Assembly: GCA_012520405.1 (NCBI GenBank)
Contig: JAAYOJ010000085.1
Coordinates: forward strand, 1-33,796
From: Peptococcaceae bacterium
Lineage (GTDB): Bacteria > Bacillota > Desulfitobacteriia > Desulfitobacteriales > Syntrophobotulaceae
Reading direction: 5' to 3'
Length of the DNA stretch: 33,796 nt
This document shows positions 1-8,039 of the stretch, one piece after another (the stretch's first letter is position 1; every line of letters starts with the position of its first letter). The position numbers and the translations under genes are program-made. The notes under the pieces were generated by a model. The model saw only the letters and a program-made list of their open reading frames with translations, had not been told where the DNA came from and searched no databases.

Positions 1-41
1 AAATAAAGTCAAAAGTAAGGCGGAAGGGCGTAAGTAAGAAT

Positions 42-1391
42 ATGTTATTAGAACTGGGTAAACGTTTAGAAGCAATTCAATACGACCAACTACCGGAAAA
101 GACAATTGAAAAAGCCAAGACCGCAATTTTGAACTTTTTCGGCGGATGCCTGGCAGGTGCCGATGATGCCCTGACCATGGCGGAAAAAGCAGTCTGGGAA
201 AGTCAAAATTGCAGCGGAGATTGTGTTATCTTAGGGCATAAAGGGAAAACCTCCCCGATGGCGGCGGCTTCTGTAAACTCACTTATGGGACAAATATTTT
301 TGCTGGAAGACTGTCATGAAAATACCATAAGCCATCCCGGTGTTGTTGTCATTCCTATTGTTATGGCTTTAGGGCAAAGCTTGAATGCCAGCGGCAAGCA
401 AATTGTCGAAGCTATTGTGGTTGGTTATGAGAGTATTGGCCGGATCGGGAAGGTGCTTATTGCTCCGAGTTTTCCGACTTTTGGCTTACGGCCGGCCAGT
501 ACGATGGCTCCTTTTGGCGGAGCTGCGGCAGCAGCAAAAATCATGGGCTTAAAGGCAGAGGGAATAAGCGCTGCTCTATCAATTGCAGGAAATACGGCAT
601 CGGGGGTTATGGAATTTGTCAATTCCGGAACGGTAGATATCTGTCTTCAGAATTGTTTTGCTGCTAAAAATTCTATCATGGCGGCGATGTTAGCCGCCAA
701 TGAGATTCAAGCCGCGCCAACAATTTTGGATGGACAGTTTGGTTTGGGCCGAGCCTTAAACCAGAAAGAATTAGATTGGAGTCCGGCTCTGGCTGAACAG
801 CCAGGCCACTACATGATTGATGAATCCTTTATTAAACGTTTTCCTGGCTGCGGTCATGTATTGGCCACAGCTCAGGCGGCAACTTCATTAGTAAAACGAT
901 ATAGAATTGATCCGGAGAAGGTGGAAAAAGTAACCGTGGGCGTTTCCCGAGGAGCCAAAGAATTTCCGGGGGTAGACTATGCCGGGCCGTACTCGGGAAC
1001 AATATCAGCAATGATGAGTCATCAGTTTATGGTTTCTTCGACCTTGGTTCACGGAGAAATAAGCGTGGATACAGTAAAAATGTATGATCATCCTGGAGTT
1101 GCCAAAATGGCAAAGAAGGTCTTCGTGGAGATTGATGAGAGTGTGGATAAAGCATTTCCTCATAAAACAGGCGCTCGTCTAACTGTCCAGCTGAAAAACG
1201 GCGAAACATTAACAGATTTCCAAGAGGATTTGAATCCTTTGAACAGGGACGAAATAATTTTACGTTTTAAAAATTATGCTCAAGCTTTTATAGGAGCTGG
1301 GCGGGTAGATGAAGTAATCCATAAAACATTAAATATTGAGTCCCTGGAATCAATCAATAGTCTAATGAATCTGTTGGAGTCTAATATATAG
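42..1391 (+). CDS. MmgE/PrpD family protein (copy 1, divergent active site)
   Basis: This 449-residue protein belongs to the MmgE/PrpD family, which includes 2-methylcitrate dehydratase, cis-aconitate decarboxylase and iminodisuccinate epimerase. The N-terminal ILNFFGGCLAG segment and the later KRFPGCGHVLATA segment fit the family. The acidic/His pair expected in the active site is kept (D90 in LLEDCHEN, H98 in SHPG). The His of the usual GHxxDYDD stretch is Gln here (G83-Q84), and the usual K-R-x-H/N segment is replaced by C-L-Q-N (residues 201-204). It may therefore act on a different substrate or be an epimerase or isomerase rather than a dehydratase. It is the first full gene seen, with an SDR 72 bases downstream. 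Its promoter lies outside the window, and the ribosome binding site (GGAAGGG) is rather far from the ATG. Family assignment is firm; the reaction is unknown. Confidence 0.88.
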   Translation: MLLELGKRLEAIQYDQLPEKTIEKAKTAILNFFGGCLAGADDALTMAEKAVWESQNCSGDCVILGHKGKTSPMAAASVNSLMGQIFLLEDCHENTISHPGVVVIPIVMALGQSLNASGKQIVEAIVVGYESIGRIGKVLIAPSFPTFGLRPASTMAPFGGAAAAAKIMGLKAEGISAALSIAGNTASGVMEFVNSGTVDICLQNCFAAKNSIMAAMLAANEIQAAPTILDGQFGLGRALNQKELDWSPALAEQPGHYMIDESFIKRFPGCGHVLATAQAATSLVKRYRIDPEKVEKVTVGVSRGAKEFPGVDYAGPYSGTISAMMSHQFMVSSTLVHGEISVDTVKMYDHPGVAKMAKKVFVEIDESVDKAFPHKTGARLTVQLKNGETLTDFQEDLNPLNRDEIILRFKNYAQAFIGAGRVDEVIHKTLNIESLESINSLMNLLESNI

Positions 1392-1463
1392 GAGTCTATA
1401 GCCAGCCGGGATCGGCGGAAATGCGCATACTTATTTTATTATTAACATTGGAGGGTAAAAAAA

Positions 1464-2252
1464 ATGGACAGACTCAAAGGAAAGATCGCAATTATTACAG
1501 GTGCGGGCTCAGGCATGGGCCGAGCTACGGCAATCAAATTTGCCCAAGAAGGTGCTAAAGTCGTTGTTGCCGATATCGCAGTTGATAAGGCCGAGGCTGT
1601 TGTCGCCGAAATAAAAGCAGCTGGTGGAGAAGCTGTAGCCTGCCAGGCCGATATTGCTAAGAGCGAAGATTGTCAGAAGATGGTGGACACTGCTGTTAAA
1701 GCTTTCGGGGGACTGAATGTTCTCTACAACAATGCAGCTCTTCCTCAGAAAGAAATCGAGTTTCAAAATTGCTCCGACGAAGAATTTGAACGCATTATGC
1801 GAGTTAATGTTCAGGGCGCTTTTATGGCCTGCAAAGCTGCCTATCCTGAATTTCTCAAAGCCGGCGGCGGCGTTTTCCTGGCTACGGCATCTCTGGGAGC
1901 TATTATGCCCCGCGGCAAGAGCATTGCCTATTCTCCTTCAAAGGCTGCTATTATCTGCATGTACAAGGTTCTGGCCAGCGAACTGGCTAAGGACAATATC
2001 CGGGCCAATGTAATCCTGCCTGGTCCGACTGCCAGCCCGATGCTCAAGCAGTTTATGGCCGGTGACCGCGCAACCATGTCGGATGAGGAAATTGCTAATG
2101 CGGTCAGCGCTTCCATGCCTTTCGGCCGTTGTGTTGAACCGACGGATGTTGCTGATGCCGCCGTATTCCTGGCTTCTGATGAAGCTAGAATGATCACAGG
2201 CGAGACCCTCCTGGTAGACGGCGGACGTAGTGTAGCCCGTGGCAGAGACTAG
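1464..2252 (+). CDS. Short-chain dehydrogenase/reductase (SDR 1)
   Basis: This is a 262-residue classical SDR that would oxidise an alcohol or reduce a ketone with NAD(P). The Rossmann glycine motif TGAGSGMG is near residue 12, NNA sits in the middle, and the catalytic set is S143, Y156 and K160 (YSPSK). An acidic residue at the end of the second strand (VVVADI) suggests preference for NAD over NADP; that is inference. GGAGGG lies 8 bases before the ATG. It follows the MmgE/PrpD gene in the same orientation and ends before a strong hairpin, so the two form the end of an operon that begins upstream of the window. It is a clear paralogue of the SDR at 13248, which also follows a MmgE/PrpD gene. 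The substrate is probably a hydroxyacid or hydroxyacyl compound of this pathway, but the sequence does not show which. Confidence 0.92.
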   Translation: MDRLKGKIAIITGAGSGMGRATAIKFAQEGAKVVVADIAVDKAEAVVAEIKAAGGEAVACQADIAKSEDCQKMVDTAVKAFGGLNVLYNNAALPQKEIEFQNCSDEEFERIMRVNVQGAFMACKAAYPEFLKAGGGVFLATASLGAIMPRGKSIAYSPSKAAIICMYKVLASELAKDNIRANVILPGPTASPMLKQFMAGDRATMSDEEIANAVSASMPFGRCVEPTDVADAAVFLASDEARMITGETLLVDGGRSVARGRD

Positions 2253-2326
2253 TTCCGGAAGAACATAACCATCCTAACTGGATACCTCGCTGTCTTTTTG
2301 GCAGCTAAAAATTAAATTCAATAGCA

Positions 2327-2362
2327 AAAGAAGATGTTTTCAAGGATGAAGACATCTTCTTT
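2327..2362. terminator. Bidirectional intrinsic terminator
   Basis: A 15-bp hairpin (11 bp AAAGAAGATGT/ACATCTTCTTT plus four inner pairs including one G-T) closes a six-base AAGGAT loop. It is T-rich just after the stem on the plus strand and on the minus strand reads TTTTGC after the stem. It lies between the 3' ends of the convergent SDR (plus) and lacI-type (minus) genes, so it probably ends both transcripts. Confidence 0.75.
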
Positions 2363-2400
2363 AATATTTCGATATTTGGTTTACTATTATGAAATTAAGT

Positions 2401-3402
2401 TTAGGTGCTTTCCCGGATAACCAATTCCGGAGTGACGGTAAGCAACCTGGTAGTCTCTTTTTTTTCCAATACTGTTTGAAGGAGTTTGACGGAAAGGTTA
2501 CCCATAATATCTGTTTTATTATCGACAGTGGTAAGCTGTGGATCACAGCATATAGAGGCCGGAGAGTTATTGTAACCTACAATGGCAACATCCTCGGGTA
2601 CCCTATATCCTGCCTTCTTCAAAGCAAACAGTCCTCCGGCCGCAGTAATATCATCTCCAAAAATAATAGCCGAGAACTTGGAACCGGAGGCAAGAATTTC
2701 TTTAACGACTGCAATCCCTCCCTCAAAGCTGCGGTAGGTGTTAAATATAGTTTTGTCGTTTATTGGCAGGTCTAACCGTACCATGTTTTCCCGAAAGGCG
2801 GATTTTTTTCTTTCGCCGCTATAAGTATCTGCGTCCTTTACATAGAGAATATCCTGATGCCCTTTTTCCAACAGGTGTTCAACACAGAGACGTATACCAT
2901 GCTTTTCGTTAATGACAACTGAATAGGTATTATCCGCCGGAATTTGGCAGTGACTGAGTACAAAGGGGATGTGGGAAAATTCTGATAGCATCAGTGTTTC
3001 CTGAAGAGTGTTTTTAAAGACGGAACCGATACAGATAATGCCACAAACACCTTGGTTGACCAACATTTGAAGATAAGCCTTATTATTTTCTATACTGCCG
3101 CCGGTATTGCACAGAATTGCGTTGTAACCAATATGAAAAAGTTCTCTTTCCATGGCACAGGCAGTTCTTGCATAGTTAGGAGACGTGATATCGGTTGCGA
3201 GGATACCAACAGTTTTAGTATGTTTCAAAACCAGGCCTCTGGCTATAGCACTAGGGCGGTAATTAAGCTTCTTAATAGCCTCTTGAACTTTATGCCTGGT
3301 TTCTGGTGAAACATTAGACTTATTATTGAGTACGCGTGAAACAGTGGCTGTTGATACGTTAGCGATGCGCGCTACATCATAAATATTGATCTTCATTTTC
3401 AT
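2401..3402 (-). CDS. LacI-family transcriptional regulator
   Basis: This is a LacI/GalR-type repressor of about 333 residues. The N-terminal helix-turn-helix reads INIYDVARIANVSTATVSR, followed by the hinge helix NYRPSAIARGL. After it comes a periplasmic-binding-protein-like effector domain with VGILATDITSPNYA, FGDDITAAG and VAIVGYNN, as in LacI-type sensors. The effector is probably a small molecule of the local pathway. I start at ATG 3402; a GTG at 3408 and an ATG at 3396 are also possible, and none has a clear Shine-Dalgarno sequence, so translation may be weak. It is divergent from the large catabolic operon. An operator-like palindrome overlaps its own -35 box, and related palindromes lie just downstream of the operon and TRAP promoters. 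It is therefore likely the local repressor and autoregulated. CcpA itself cannot be fully excluded, but the location argues for a pathway-specific regulator. Confidence 0.93.
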   Translation of the reverse strand: MKMKINIYDVARIANVSTATVSRVLNNKSNVSPETRHKVQEAIKKLNYRPSAIARGLVLKHTKTVGILATDITSPNYARTACAMERELFHIGYNAILCNTGGSIENNKAYLQMLVNQGVCGIICIGSVFKNTLQETLMLSEFSHIPFVLSHCQIPADNTYSVVINEKHGIRLCVEHLLEKGHQDILYVKDADTYSGERKKSAFRENMVRLDLPINDKTIFNTYRSFEGGIAVVKEILASGSKFSAIIFGDDITAAGGLFALKKAGYRVPEDVAIVGYNNSPASICCDPQLTTVDNKTDIMGNLSVKLLQTVLEKKETTRLLTVTPELVIREST

Positions 3403-3530
3403 TATCACTACATTTTTTATTTTATTTATTATTTTTTTAATTTATTTAATTTTATAATTATTTTGAATTATCAGCTGTTTAATACCAAGCTACATTATAG
3501 TTATGCCATTATAACGGGCATGACACTGTA

Positions 3531-3559
3531 ATTATAGGAGCTAGTGGTTTTCTTGTCAA
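3531..3559 (-). promoter_or_regulatory. Promoter of the LacI-type regulator gene
   Basis: Read on the minus strand, a perfect TTGACA (3559-3554) is separated by 17 bases from a perfect TATAAT (3536-3531). This leaves an untranslated leader of roughly 120 bases before the regulator gene. Confidence 0.8.
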
Positions 3560-3567
3560 CGTTTACT
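3554..3567. promoter_or_regulatory. LacI-type operator overlapping the regulator's -35 box
   Basis: TGTCAACGTTTACT matches the general LacI/CcpA operator pattern (TGWNANCGNTNWCA) at 13 of 14 positions, with the central CG expected for hinge-helix insertion. Covering the -35 box would block polymerase binding, so negative autoregulation is the simple reading. No binding data are available. Confidence 0.6.
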
Positions 3568-3585
3568 CTCATTATGTTATTAGAA

Positions 3586-3629
3586 GGCGTGATAAACAAT
3601 CAATTTATGGGCGTAATAAACAAACAATT
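3586..3629 (+). repeat. Two direct repeats (GGCGTRATAAAC...CAATT) upstream of the operon promoter
   Basis: Two 20-bp direct repeats, 3586-3605 and 3610-3629, differ at only two positions and start 24 bases apart. The second runs into the -35 box. A shorter relative (GTGTAATAAACTGATT) precedes the -35 box of the TRAP promoter near 16107. The placement suits an activator or a second regulator acting from upstream; the protein is unknown. Confidence 0.5.
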
Positions 3630-3656
3630 GACATATTTTCCGTATAAGTGTAGTAT
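3628..3656 (+). promoter_or_regulatory. Promoter of the main catabolic operon
   Basis: TTGACA (3628-3633), a 17-base spacer and TAGTAT (3651-3656) form a strong sigma-A-type promoter. The whole element is closely copied before the TRAP genes. The rest of the 416-base gap between the regulator and the first operon gene holds the divergent promoter, direct repeats, an operator and a leader of about 160 bases; I see no gene in it. Confidence 0.8.
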
Positions 3657-3670
3657 GAATGTAAGAGAGA

Positions 3671-3683
3671 GGAAACGCTTACA
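3671..3683. promoter_or_regulatory. LacI/cre-type operator downstream of the operon promoter
   Basis: GGAAACGCTTACA (TGTAAGCGTTTCC on the other strand) carries the operator core with central CG. It starts about 14 bases after the -10 box, where a bound repressor would block initiation or early elongation. The flanking ATCATAA 11 bases further on is placed identically in the TRAP copy, so conservation extends beyond the core. Confidence 0.65.
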
Positions 3684-3824
3684 TAAAAGTATCATAATGG
3701 TTTTAAGGGCTTTTTAAAAGGGCCTATTGTACTATTTTTTACTTTTTCATAAGCGTTATACAAATCTACTTCTGGGGATACGGAATTTTAATTCCATAAA
3801 AAATAATTGGGAGGCAGAAACAAG

Positions 3825-5255
3825 ATGAGTAAACAAACACAAGAAATCTTTATTGAGAAGCCGATTGCACAGCAAATTGCTGAAATCAGCACCAAACTCA
3901 AACTAGAAGACATTGACCAGAGAACTATTGATAACGCGAAAATCTTTTTGTTGGACTGCTTAGGCTGTATCCTTTCAGGAAGTCAGGTAGACTCCGCTAA
4001 GTCAGTCAGAGCAGCTGTAGCCAATATTGACAGCGACGGCGAATGTACTGTTATCGGTACAAACCAGAAAACAAACCCGATGCTGGCGGCTCTAATTAAC
4101 GGAACTACAGGCCACAGTCAGGATTACGACGACGATCATCGCGAGGGAACTCAGCACTCCTCTGTAGTGGTTCTGCCGGCTGTTTTGGCTTTGGCTGAAA
4201 AATACGGTAAGAGCGGAAAAGATGCTCTTTTAGCTTACATTATTGGTTCTGATGTGACAATACGTGCCGGAGAAGCCTTTAACGGTACATCCTATTATGC
4301 TGGTTGGCATCTCACCGGTACTTGTGGTGTTTTCGGTTCAGCTGCCGGCGCCGCAAAATTAATGGGTCTAAATGCAGAACAGATGGTCAATGCGCTCGGT
4401 GTAGCCGGCAGTGCCTCAGCCGGTTTGGGTGAGTTTAACTCCTGCGGTGCATGGACTAAGAGATTCCATGCCGGACGTGCCTCTATGGACGGAGTACTTG
4501 CCGCTTATATGGGTAAAAACGGTTATTATGCACCACCGACAGTATTCGAGGGTAAGGAAGGATTCCTCGTCTGCTTCTCCTTTAAGGGCACACCGGAAAA
4601 TCCGAATCCTAACGGGGATTACGATGCCAGCAAACTAATTAAGGACTTTGGCAAGGTATGGGAAATGGCAGATAACAGCATTAAGCTGCATGCTTGCTGC
4701 CGCTTTACCAACAACTTCTGCGACTGCGCTATCGATATCCACAATCAGGGTTGTGATATATCTAAAATTAAATCTATCCACGCTGAATGTAACAAGTTTA
4801 CAGACACCAAGCTGTGTCGTCCTGTGGACATCAAGCGTCATCCGAAAAATGTTGTCAATGCTCAATTCTCACTGTTCTATGAAATTGCCTGTGGTTTGGT
4901 TAGAGGCAGTGTTCTTCCGGATTCATTTACTGAGGAAGCGATTAAGGATCCAGAGATCCATCGTTTGAGCGACCTAATTACCTGGGAAATCAATCCTGAG
5001 TTTGAGGCCGTTTATCCTCAAAAATATCCTGCTCGCGTGACAGTAACCATGGAAGACGGTACCAAGTATGTTAGCGAAGTAGAGTATCCGAAGGGAGACC
5101 CCGAGTATCCTGCTACTAAGGAAGAAGTTCTTACCAAGTTCCGCGCTAACGCCGCCAATACCATTGGTAAAGTTAAGGCTGAACGCATTATCGAATTAGT
5201 AGATAAATTTGAAACGCTGGAAAACTTAGATGAATTATTTGAGTGCTTGAAATAG
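3825..5255 (+). CDS. MmgE/PrpD family protein (copy 2, canonical active site)
   Basis: This 476-residue protein is the first gene of the large operon. The start is ATG 3825, ten bases after GGGAGG; the reading frame is open from a TTG at 3807 that lies on the ribosome binding site. It is the most canonical of the three family members here: GHSQDYDDDH (H97, D102-D104), H111, the K212-R213-F214-H215 segment, and KLHACCRF further on. The family catalyses dehydration, decarboxylation or epimerisation of di- and tricarboxylic acids without metal. Its place beside aconitase-type subunits and a C-C lyase suggests a role in preparing or dehydrating a polycarboxylate, as PrpD does in the methylcitrate cycle. 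No citrate-synthase-like gene is present, so a standard methylcitrate cycle is unlikely. Confidence 0.9.
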   Translation: MSKQTQEIFIEKPIAQQIAEISTKLKLEDIDQRTIDNAKIFLLDCLGCILSGSQVDSAKSVRAAVANIDSDGECTVIGTNQKTNPMLAALINGTTGHSQDYDDDHREGTQHSSVVVLPAVLALAEKYGKSGKDALLAYIIGSDVTIRAGEAFNGTSYYAGWHLTGTCGVFGSAAGAAKLMGLNAEQMVNALGVAGSASAGLGEFNSCGAWTKRFHAGRASMDGVLAAYMGKNGYYAPPTVFEGKEGFLVCFSFKGTPENPNPNGDYDASKLIKDFGKVWEMADNSIKLHACCRFTNNFCDCAIDIHNQGCDISKIKSIHAECNKFTDTKLCRPVDIKRHPKNVVNAQFSLFYEIACGLVRGSVLPDSFTEEAIKDPEIHRLSDLITWEINPEFEAVYPQKYPARVTVTMEDGTKYVSEVEYPKGDPEYPATKEEVLTKFRANAANTIGKVKAERIIELVDKFETLENLDELFECLK

Positions 5256-5349
5256 TTGTATTCCATTTCTTTAGAGACTGGGATCTGAAATTCGACTTCG
5301 TTTGCGATTTTAGCATGAAAAGTTTCAATAAGCTGGGAGATGAAAAGAA

Positions 5350-6615
5350 ATGGGAATGACGATGTCGGAAAAGATCCTGGCGCGCCACGCAGGAGTGCCC
5401 GCCGTAAAGGCGGGCGACATCCTGACGTGCCAGGTGGACGTGGCTGCATGTCACGATATGTTCTTCACGGTTGCCGGGCAGATTGATTTCGAGAAGGTAA
5501 ACAAGATTGCGGATCCCGATAAGTGTGTTGTTCTTCTCGACCATGCGGTCCCGGCTCCTACGGCGAAGGATGCCCACGGCGCTGTTAAAGCCAGGGCTTT
5601 TGTCAAAAAACATGGGATCAAAAATTTTTATGATGTGGGAGAGCATGGCGTTATTCATCAGCTGCTTGTAGAAAAAGGCTTTGCAGCGCCAGGAAGACTC
5701 ATCGCCGCCGGTGACTCTCATACCTGTGCTGCCGGTGCCATGAATGCAGCGGCTCGTGGATTCGGGCCGGCCGAAATGATGTATGTCTGGTGCAAGGGTG
5801 AGACCTGGTATCAGGTAAGTCCCACAATACTTTACAGATTGCATGGCAAATTTGCCAGCCAGGCCGTGACCGGCAAGGATTTATTTTTGTACATTGCCGG
5901 AGTCTACGGTGACGCGACCAATATGAATGTGGAATTCGGTGGCGAAGGCGTGGGAAATATGACCATTCCCCAGAGGCAGAGCGTGGCTACCATGTGTGCC
6001 GAAATTAACGCCGAATTCGCAATTTTCCCTTGTGATGACCTGTTGCGCGACTTTTTGAAAGAACGCGGCGATCAGACAATCGACGCCGTTGACCCTGATC
6101 CGGATGCCGTCTATCATGACGTGCGGGACATAGATCTGGGGAAACTTACCCCATATGTTGCCCTGCCGCACTATATACCGAAGAATTGCTGTCCGGTCAC
6201 GGATGTTGAAGGGACCGAGATCCATCAGGTTCTTGTGGGCTCTTGCTCTAACGGCCGCCTGGAAGATATTGCCTTGGCGGCATCAATTGTCAAAGGAAAA
6301 CGTGTAGCTAAAAATGTTCGCTTTATTGTGACTCCGGCCTCGCAAAAAGTATATCTTGAGGCTCTCAAAGCGGGTTACCTTGAAACTTTGGTTGAAGCGG
6401 GTGCTGTGGTAACTAATGCCACCTGTGGTGCTTGCTACGGCGGACATATGGGGCTCCTAGGTCCCGGGGAACGTTGCCTTTCGACCACCACAAGAAACTT
6501 CAAAGCGCGGATGGGAGACGTAGACAGTGAAGTGTTACTCTGCGCCCCGGCTACTGCTGCCGCCTCTGCTTTGACAGGAAAAATTACCGATCCCAGAGAG
6601 TTTTTGGGGGGTTGA
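5350..6615 (+). CDS. Aconitase/LeuC-family hydro-lyase, large subunit (dimethylmalate-dehydratase-like)
   Basis: This is a 421-residue large subunit of a two-part aconitase-family hydro-lyase, the size of isopropylmalate isomerase LeuC or 2,3-dimethylmalate dehydratase DmdA. The three [4Fe-4S] ligands are visible as C299 (GSCSNGR), C359 and C362 (TCGAC), and the substrate-binding AGDSHTC lies at residues 120-125. It would add or remove water across a C=C bond of a di- or tricarboxylate, together with the small subunit that follows. The paired C-C lyase immediately downstream and the absence of leuA or leuB make leucine synthesis unlikely and a catabolic dehydratase more likely. The DmdA comparison is by gene order and size only; homoaconitase or methylaconitase activity is possible. 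Start ATG 5350 follows GGGAG; ATG 5356 is an alternative. Confidence 0.88.
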   Translation: MGMTMSEKILARHAGVPAVKAGDILTCQVDVAACHDMFFTVAGQIDFEKVNKIADPDKCVVLLDHAVPAPTAKDAHGAVKARAFVKKHGIKNFYDVGEHGVIHQLLVEKGFAAPGRLIAAGDSHTCAAGAMNAAARGFGPAEMMYVWCKGETWYQVSPTILYRLHGKFASQAVTGKDLFLYIAGVYGDATNMNVEFGGEGVGNMTIPQRQSVATMCAEINAEFAIFPCDDLLRDFLKERGDQTIDAVDPDPDAVYHDVRDIDLGKLTPYVALPHYIPKNCCPVTDVEGTEIHQVLVGSCSNGRLEDIALAASIVKGKRVAKNVRFIVTPASQKVYLEALKAGYLETLVEAGAVVTNATCGACYGGHMGLLGPGERCLSTTTRNFKARMGDVDSEVLLCAPATAAASALTGKITDPREFLGG

Positions 6616-6617
6616 CT

Positions 6618-7112
6618 ATGAAAATAAAAGGTAGAGTATGGGTCTTTGGGGATGAAATCAATACTGATCTTATTTTTCCCCACAGCGCTTTCCGGGTTTC
6701 TCCCGAAGAGCAAATCAAATTGGTGTTCAGCGATAACAGGCCGGGATGGTCTTCGCTCGTAGAAAAGGGTGATATTTTAATCGCCGGCAAGAACTTCGGT
6801 ACGGGTTCCAGCCGACCGGGCGCAGTGCTGCTGCGGAGACTGGGGCTGGCCTGTATGGTTGCTGATAGTATTAATGGGTTGTTTTACCGTAACTCAATTA
6901 GCTACGGTTTCCCTGCGCTGCAGTGCCCTGGCGTCAGCTCCATGTTTGAAGAGGGCGACATGGCAGAAATCGACATGCTAGAGGGAACAGTCACCAACTT
7001 AAGGACAGGTGAAACCCTTAAGGGAAGCGGACTTTCACAATCAATGGCTGATATTATAGCTGCCGGCGGCATTGAGGAGCTGTTGATTAAGGAAGGATAT
7101 ATGGATAAGTAA
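6618..7112 (+). CDS. Aconitase/LeuD-family hydro-lyase, small (swivel) subunit
   Basis: This 164-residue swivel-domain subunit completes the hydro-lyase encoded just upstream. The family hallmarks are VFGDEINTDLI (N15-T16-D17) near the N terminus and NFGTGSSR (GSSR ends at R66), which contacts the substrate. I chose ATG 6618 because a run of six G lies six bases before it; that site is inside the last codons of the large subunit gene, which stops at 6615, so translation is probably coupled. Length matches LeuD or DmdB rather than the fused aconitases. Function follows the large subunit: hydration or dehydration of an unsaturated di- or tricarboxylate. Confidence 0.88.
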   Translation: MKIKGRVWVFGDEINTDLIFPHSAFRVSPEEQIKLVFSDNRPGWSSLVEKGDILIAGKNFGTGSSRPGAVLLRRLGLACMVADSINGLFYRNSISYGFPALQCPGVSSMFEEGDMAEIDMLEGTVTNLRTGETLKGSGLSQSMADIIAAGGIEELLIKEGYMDK

Positions 7113-7128
7113 AAAAGGAGACGTTCAA

Positions 7129-8013
7129 ATGCTTAAGAACCCAGGAAAAGAACTGCGAAAACTATTAAACGAGCCTGGCATTGTAACGGCGCCGGGCATT
7201 TACGATGGTATATCAGCTCGGGTCACTGAACAAGCAGGCTTTAAGCTAGGCTACTTGTCCGGAGCCGGTGTTGCCGTCAGTAGAATTGGCGAACCGGATA
7301 TCGGGCTGACCACCATGACCGATGTTGTAGATCTTGCCCGTGCTTTGACGGTTAAAGCAAATATTCCTTATATGTGCGATGCGGATACCGGCTACGGTAA
7401 TGCACTTAATGTTATCCGGACAGTGCATGAATTGGAAGCTGCAGGCATAGCATGCATTCAGTTTGAGGATCAGGTTGCCCCTAAGCGCTGCGGACATTTG
7501 GCCGGTAAGTCTTGTGTTCCTGCTGAGGAGTTTGTACAGAAAATTCGGGCTGCCAGCAGGGAAAAACTCTATGAAGATACCATGATTATGGCCCGGACGG
7601 ATGCACGAGCCGTCTACAACCTTGAGGAAGCTATTGAGCGCGGTAAAATGTATATGGAGGCGGGTGCTGATATCCTCTTTATCGAAGCCCCTCAGACCAT
7701 TGATGAGGTCGAAAAGATCGGTAAAATCTTCGGGCATCAGATACCGCTGTTGGCCAATCAGGTAATTGGCGGAAGAACACCACGTTTAACTGCCAAAGAA
7801 CTGGAACAGTTAGGTTATAAAATTTTGATATTCCCGGATGTCCTACCCTTTGCGGCCAGTGTGCTGCTCAGGAGAATTCTCGATAAGGTTCTCGCTGAAG
7901 GTTGCAGCTGGGATGCTATCCCGGATGCCCCGGACAGCCGTGAGTTGTTCAATACCATGGGTATGCAGGCCTGGAGGGAAATCGAACAGCTTTACAAAGA
8001 AGGCAGCAGATAA
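7129..8013 (+). CDS. Isocitrate-lyase/PEP-mutase superfamily C-C lyase (methylisocitrate- or dimethylmalate-lyase-like)
   Basis: This 294-residue TIM-barrel enzyme has the superfamily's metal-site segment DADTGYGN, EDQVAPKRCGH with catalytic C121 (K119-R120-C121-G122-H123), and ARTDA. The KRCGH cysteine marks true lyases such as methylisocitrate lyase and 2,3-dimethylmalate lyase and is absent from phosphonate mutases. It should split a 2-hydroxy- or 2-methyl-malate-type acid by retro-aldol cleavage to an alpha-keto acid (pyruvate or glyoxylate) and a shorter acid. AAAGGAG precedes the start, 16 bases after the small subunit gene. A hydro-lyase followed by this lyase is the order expected for dimethylmalate dehydratase and lyase. 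The exact substrate cannot be read from sequence. Confidence 0.88.
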   Translation: MLKNPGKELRKLLNEPGIVTAPGIYDGISARVTEQAGFKLGYLSGAGVAVSRIGEPDIGLTTMTDVVDLARALTVKANIPYMCDADTGYGNALNVIRTVHELEAAGIACIQFEDQVAPKRCGHLAGKSCVPAEEFVQKIRAASREKLYEDTMIMARTDARAVYNLEEAIERGKMYMEAGADILFIEAPQTIDEVEKIGKIFGHQIPLLANQVIGGRTPRLTAKELEQLGYKILIFPDVLPFAASVLLRRILDKVLAEGCSWDAIPDAPDSRELFNTMGMQAWREIEQLYKEGSR

Positions 8014-8039
8014 GTCTTAAGTTCCGGAGGAGGAATACT

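Noticed and set aside
2389-2775. Open frame of 128 codons on the plus strand
   Set aside because: It is the shadow of the LacI-type gene on the other strand, which has clear family motifs over the same bases.
5188-5844. Open frame of 218 codons on the minus strand
   Set aside because: It spans the ends of two well-supported plus-strand genes and resembles no family.
5350-7112. Leucine biosynthesis leuCD
   Set aside because: No leuA or leuB is nearby, and the genes sit between a PrpD and a C-C lyase gene under a catabolic-type regulator.
3825-8013. A standard methylcitrate cycle operon
   Set aside because: PrpD-, aconitase- and lyase-like genes are present, but there is no methylcitrate synthase, and two further PrpD copies plus AOR and OYE genes do not fit.
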